DNA of 8,763 bases from an uncultured Bacillota bacterium (GTDB lineage: Bacteria; Bacillota; Clostridia; Tissierellales; Tepidimicrobiaceae), in contig CALBUB010000006.1 in NCBI GenBank assembly GCA_937967955.1, positions 1 through 8,763 on the forward strand, in the 5' to 3' direction. The notes beneath the pieces are model-generated. The model did no database searches. It was not told the DNA's origin and saw only the letters and a list, made by a program, of their open reading frames with translations. A program made the translations under genes and the position numbers. Positions 6,441 to 8,763 of the stretch are shown here, piece by piece (the first letter of the stretch is position 1; each line of letters opens with the position of its first letter).

Positions 6441-6456
6441 GTAACAGTTATCCCCA
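6416..6456 (+). other. Two DnaA-box-like nonamers at the dsdA 3' end
   Basis: TTATCCACA at 6416-6424 is an exact match to the DnaA box, and TTATCCCCA at 6448-6456 is one base off, in the same orientation and 32 bp apart. They lie at the end of dsdA and in the spacer before bioY. There is no AT-rich unwinding region or dnaA/dnaN nearby, so this is not an origin; it may be a chance match or a DnaA-titration site. Confidence 0.3.
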
Positions 6457-6484
6457 AACTATTCTCAACATACACATTTTTCAG

Positions 6485-6513
6485 TTGACAATATTTGCTT
6501 CCCTTAATATAAT
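6485..6513 (+). promoter_or_regulatory. Consensus sigma-A promoter of bioY
   Basis: TTGACA (6485-6490), 17-bp spacer, TATAAT (6508-6513): a perfect vegetative promoter. Transcription should begin near 6520, giving a leader of about 20 nt. The -10 lies within the left arm of a palindrome, as expected for a repressed promoter. Confidence 0.85.
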
Positions 6514-6532
6514 CCAATTGTATTAAGGGAGG
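6498..6532 (+). promoter_or_regulatory. Palindrome spanning the bioY -10 and ribosome site, candidate biotin operator
   Basis: TCCCTTAATA (6500-6509) and TATTAAGGGA (6521-6530) are perfect 10-bp inverted arms. Allowing two G-U pairs, 6498-6513 can pair with 6517-6532 (16 pairs, 3-nt loop). The palindrome covers the -10, the likely start site and the GGGAGG ribosome site (6527-6532). Since birA lies about 2 kb away, BirA control is plausible, but the half-site is not the well-known BirA GTTAAC-type sequence, so the regulator is unproven. Confidence 0.6.
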
Positions 6533-6539
6533 TGGCGTA

Positions 6540-7091
6540 TTGAAACTGACTACTAGGGAAATGGTACTTGTATCCTTATTTACAGCCCTTACTGCCATTG
6601 GAGCTTTTATGAGTATACCTGTAGGAGAGGTTCCTATTACCCTACAAAGCATGTTTACTTTATTAGCAGGTGCTTTAATTGGTCCTAAGCTAGGAGGTTT
6701 ATCCCAAATTATTTACATATTGTTGGGACTTTTAGGGGTAAGAATTTTTTCCAATTTTTCAGGAGGGCTTCAGCATATTTTTAAGCCTAGCTTTGGTTTT
6801 TTAATGGGCTTTATATTTGCTTCTTATCTAGTAGGCAAAATTATACATGAAAGAAAATATACAAGCTTTAACAAAATATTTTTTACCCTTTTATTAGGAA
6901 CTTTTGTTATCTATCTGTTTGGAATTCCTTATATGTATTTTATTTTAAACTATGTAGCCGGAACAGAAATTAGCTTTGTGACTGCAATAAAAACAGGCTG
7001 CTTGATATTTATTCCTGGAGATATGCTCAAAGCCATATTATCAGCCTTTGTTACTTCAAAGCTTGTTGGCAGGATGAATTCCAACTTTTAA
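6540..7091 (+). CDS. bioY: BioY, biotin-specific ECF transporter S component
   Basis: A 183-residue membrane protein that captures biotin for import. Family marks: the EVPITLQSMFTLLAGALIGP block (30-49), then LGGLSQIIYILLGLLGVRIFS (51-71), SGGL with FKPSFGFLMGF (74-91), and IFIPGDMLKAI (156-166), equivalent to the C-terminal LPGDxxK motif. About six membrane helices are seen (roughly 9-27, 36-50, 54-70, 82-99, 112-136, 150-173). The start is TTG at 6540, seven bases after GGGAGG (6527-6532); no nearer ATG exists. No bioM/bioN genes are adjacent, so it would work alone or with a shared ECF module. No biotin synthesis gene is in the window, suggesting uptake matters. It has its own strong promoter, palindrome and terminator. 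Confidence 0.96.
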   Translation: MKLTTREMVLVSLFTALTAIGAFMSIPVGEVPITLQSMFTLLAGALIGPKLGGLSQIIYILLGLLGVRIFSNFSGGLQHIFKPSFGFLMGFIFASYLVGKIIHERKYTSFNKIFFTLLLGTFVIYLFGIPYMYFILNYVAGTEISFVTAIKTGCLIFIPGDMLKAILSAFVTSKLVGRMNSNF

Positions 7092-7092
7092 A

Positions 7093-7122
7093 ATGAGGTG
7101 GCTAAAAGCCACCTCATCTTTT
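7093..7122 (+). terminator. Intrinsic terminator after bioY
   Basis: ATGAGGTGGCT (7093-7103) pairs perfectly with AGCCACCTCAT (7107-7117) around an AAA loop, followed by CTTTT. The hairpin starts 2 nt after the bioY stop; the stem is strong, the T tail short. Confidence 0.87.
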
Positions 7123-7416
7123 AAAATTCTCTTGTCATATATATTCTTTTAGAAATTTGTAGCCATATATTATAATAGATTACAAAGTAAATTGGATAGT
7201 ATAATGAATAAAATATTAGAATTATATTAATTGAAAAAATGACACTATACAAGCTTACTATATACAGAATATTTACCATCAATAGGTTTTCGCTACTAGA
7301 AGTAACTAGGGATATACATTAATACTGCTATAACCATAATATATTGGGATCTAATATTTCTTATATATTTATTAGCTACAGCAAGAAAATATGGATAGAG
7401 AAGAATATACCTTTTC
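7123..7416 (+). other. AT-rich stretch with no convincing gene; possible decayed small membrane-protein ORF
   Basis: Very AT-rich sequence between the bioY terminator and the nnrE promoter. A possible promoter TTTAGA-17-TATAAT ends at 7176. Two short open stretches follow in different + frames: 7239-7322 (MTLYKLTIYRIFTINRF..., 27 residues) and 7309-7395, a hydrophobic run including NTAITIIYWDLIFLIYLLAT then RKYG and stop. Joined by one frame change they resemble the end of a small membrane protein, but neither has a ribosome site and AT-rich DNA yields hydrophobic peptides by chance. No RNA gene or repeat was recognised. Confidence 0.25.
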
Positions 7417-7425
7417 TGATATAAT
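7417..7425 (+). promoter_or_regulatory. Extended -10 promoter for nnrE
   Basis: TGATATAAT: a perfect TATAAT (7420-7425) preceded by TGn, the extended -10 form, which can work without a -35 (none is seen at 17 bp). The start site would be near 7432, leaving a leader of about 12 nt that is mostly the ribosome site. Confidence 0.5.
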
Positions 7426-7443
7426 ATTTTCAGGGGGGATTTG

Positions 7444-8109
7444 ATGATTTCTGTTACTGGAGAGCAAATGAAAGCCATAGATAATTACTGTATAGAAAAA
7501 TTAGGGATACCAAGTATAGTTCTTATGGAAAATGCAGCCTTGAAAGTAGTAAAGAATATAGATTTAGATAAGTTTAATTCCTTTACAATAGTTTGCGGAG
7601 TTGGAAACAATGGTGGGGATGGTTTAGCTGTAGCAAGGCATCTATACGTTTTAGAAAAGGAAGTTAGAGTTTTTGTTATAGGAAATATGGATAAGGGAAG
7701 CAAAGACTTTAATACTAATTACAATATACTTAAAAATATGGGCTTAGAAATTATACATATTGCTTCAGAAGAAGCCTTAGGAAAACTGAACCAATCTTTA
7801 AAGTCTACAGATATGACTATAGATGCTATATTTGGGACAGGCCTTTCTAGGAATGTAGAAGGTTTGTATAAGGACGTGATTTCTACCGTTAATAATAACA
7901 GTAATTACATACTGTCCATAGACATACCTTCTGGAATGGACTCTGATACGGGAAAGATTCTTGGAGTTACAGTTAAAGCCAATATGACCGTTACCATGCA
8001 GCTTATGAAAAAGGGCCTTGTTAACAATTCCCATCAAGCTGGCCAGATAATTGTAGAACCCATAGGAATGCCTAAAATGGCCATTGATAGTATTTTAAAA
8101 CTAAAATAG
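7444..8109 (+). CDS. nnrE: NAD(P)H-hydrate epimerase, stand-alone NnrE (YjeF N-terminal domain)
   Basis: Repairs damaged NAD(P)H by interconverting the R and S forms of NAD(P)HX, so that the S-specific dehydratase can restore NAD(P)H. The single domain of 221 residues has LMENAA (27-32), the Rossmann nucleotide loop CGVGNNGGDGLAVARHL (51-67), TIDAIFGTGLSRNVEG (125-140) with Asp127 near the active site, and SIDIPSGMDSDTG (158-170). A TTG at 7441 is also in frame, but GGGGGG at 7433-7438 is only 2 nt from it and 5 nt from the ATG at 7444, so ATG is preferred. In many bacteria this domain is fused to an ADP/ATP-dependent dehydratase (NnrD, about 500 residues in total); here the gene stops after the first domain, so NnrD would be elsewhere. 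It converges with birA. Confidence 0.94.
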   Translation: MISVTGEQMKAIDNYCIEKLGIPSIVLMENAALKVVKNIDLDKFNSFTIVCGVGNNGGDGLAVARHLYVLEKEVRVFVIGNMDKGSKDFNTNYNILKNMGLEIIHIASEEALGKLNQSLKSTDMTIDAIFGTGLSRNVEGLYKDVISTVNNNSNYILSIDIPSGMDSDTGKILGVTVKANMTVTMQLMKKGLVNNSHQAGQIIVEPIGMPKMAIDSILKLK

Positions 8110-8128
8110 CCCCAGCAATATGCTGGGG
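8110..8128. terminator. Shared bidirectional terminator hairpin between nnrE and birA
   Basis: CCCCAGCA (8110-8117), ATA loop, TGCTGGGG (8121-8128): a perfect GC-rich 8-bp stem. It exactly fills the gap between the nnrE stop (8107-8109) and the birA stop (8129-8131). T-rich but interrupted tails lie on both sides, better in the birA direction, so it probably serves both transcripts. Confidence 0.78.
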
Positions 8129-8763
8129 TTATATATAGCCCTCCTTGCCTCTTATGGACACTTCTCCTGATAAGAGTTTTTCTATTTTATCATCTCCATA
8201 TTGGACCAACAAGTAGCCTTCATTATCTATATCTAATACCTTACCTAGACTTTCTTCATCGCCTCTAATTATTCGCACTTCTTTGCCTATTAATATGGAA
8301 GCTTCCCTACATATTCTAATAGTTTCATCTAAAGAACCCTTTTCTTTGAAGGGTATGTAAAGCCTTTCTATGTGGTTTAACACATATGCCAATAGTCTAT
8401 TTCTATCTACCTCTTTTCCAACTGCTATTTTTAGAGATATGGCCTTTCTCACTAGTTCATCAGCAAAATCCTCTTCTTCTAGGTTTACATTTATGCCAAT
8501 TCCCATTACTACATATTTTACCCTATCCTTTTCACAACCCATTTCTGTTAAGATTCCACACACTTTTTTGCCTTCTACTATAATATCGTTAGGCCACTTT
8601 ATATAGGCTTTAATCCCCATTTCCTTTAAAGCTTCCTTTACTGCTGCTGCACCAATCAATGTGATTTTATAAACCTTACCTGGCTTTAAGTCTGGCTTCA
8701 GTATAATACTAAACCACAATCCTTTTCCCTTTGGAGATATCCATCTTCTGCTTAGCCTTCCTT
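8129..8763 (-). CDS. birA: Biotin-protein ligase BirA, N-terminus beyond window edge
   Basis: Activates biotin as biotinyl-AMP and attaches it to the lysine of biotin-carrier proteins such as acetyl-CoA, pyruvate or oxaloacetate carboxylase subunits. The frame is open to the right edge: 210 residues are visible, beginning inside the signature GRLSRRWISPKGKGLWFS (visible 1-18), the end of the GRGRxxRxW biotin/AMP loop. Also seen: KWPNDI (55-60) with the catalytic Lys55, GILTE (69-73), GIGINVN (87-93), and a C-terminal SH3-like domain (about 165-208, with VLDIDNEGYLLVQY). The first TTG in frame (8719) is internal, not a start. Whether an N-terminal helix-turn-helix is present (a bifunctional repressor-ligase of about 320 residues) cannot be seen and decides if it regulates bioY. 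The gene ends at a shared terminator with nnrE. Confidence 0.95.
   Translation of the reverse strand, partial: GRLSRRWISPKGKGLWFSIILKPDLKPGKVYKITLIGAAAVKEALKEMGIKAYIKWPNDIIVEGKKVCGILTEMGCEKDRVKYVVMGIGINVNLEEEDFADELVRKAISLKIAVGKEVDRNRLLAYVLNHIERLYIPFKEKGSLDETIRICREASILIGKEVRIIRGDEESLGKVLDIDNEGYLLVQYGDDKIEKLLSGEVSIRGKEGYI

Noticed and set aside
6416..6513. Replication origin suggested by DnaA boxes
   Set aside because: Only two boxes, no dnaA, dnaN or other replication gene and no typical AT-rich unwinding tract; ordinary metabolic context.
6498..6532. bioY leader as an RNA riboswitch
   Set aside because: The consensus promoter would start transcription near 6520, so the left arm would not be in that RNA; a DNA operator is more likely unless there is read-through from dsdA.
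7441..7443. TTG as the nnrE start
   Set aside because: It is only 2 nt from the GGGGGG ribosome site, whereas the ATG at 7444 is 5 nt away and is the more common start codon.
7296..7478. Minus-strand 60-codon frame across the nnrE start
   Set aside because: It overlaps the nnrE ribosome site and start, has no ribosome site of its own and is not hydrophobic enough to be a clear small membrane protein.
8129..8719. birA starting at the TTG at 8719
   Set aside because: The codons upstream to the window edge encode the conserved GRLSRRWISPKGKG part of the ligase active site, so the TTG is an internal leucine.

Overview
The window reads as a chromosomal segment of a low-GC, Gram-positive anaerobe of the class Clostridia. 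A Tissierella- or Sporanaerobacter-like genome is my guess from protein style and AT-rich codon use; I could not run a search. Support comes from strong AGGAGG-type ribosome sites, TTG and GTG starts alongside ATG, short spacers and compact intrinsic terminators, a full bacteriohemerythrin, and two solitary ECF-transporter S components. There are nine protein genes, two of them cut by the window edges. I see no RNA gene, mobile element or CRISPR array.

Layout, left to right. (1) 1-1176, +: M29 metallo-aminopeptidase lacking its first ~20 residues. (2) 1204-1701, -: an ECF transporter S component of unknown substrate, convergent with the peptidase across a shared bidirectional terminator. (3) 1841-2254, -: bacteriohemerythrin with all seven iron ligands. 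(4) 2437-3105, +: an uncharacterised TIM-barrel-like protein. (5) 3178-4491, +: a SufS-like class V aminotransferase/cysteine desulfurase. (6) 4517-4993, +: a DsrE/F-like sulfur-carrier protein; with gene 5 it looks like a two-gene sulfur relay. (7) 5085-6440, +: D-serine dehydratase. (8) 6540-7091, +: BioY, the biotin S component, behind a consensus sigma-A promoter overlapped by a long palindrome. (9) About 350 bp of very AT-rich DNA without a convincing gene. (10) 7444-8109, +: NnrE, NAD(P)HX epimerase. (11) 8129-8763, -: BirA, biotin-protein ligase, running off the right edge and convergent with nnrE across a 19-bp hairpin.

How the genes fit together. Biotin uptake (BioY) and biotin attachment (BirA) lie close together but are not co-transcribed. 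The desulfurase can take sulfur from cysteine and the DsrE-like protein can carry it as a persulfide. The other genes are independent housekeeping or stress functions.

The most interesting feature is between the genes. Four consecutive plus-strand genes (desulfurase, DsrE-like, dsdA, bioY) are each preceded by a perfect inverted repeat of 10-12 bp whose right arm overlaps or abuts the ribosome-binding site. In one of these the 3' arm of a terminator is the next gene's ribosome site, and in another the start codon also pairs. Separately, TGATAC/GTATCA motifs recur in three spacers. I see no complete novel defence or mobile system here; the novelty candidates are the unknown TIM barrel, the sulfur pair and these leader structures.
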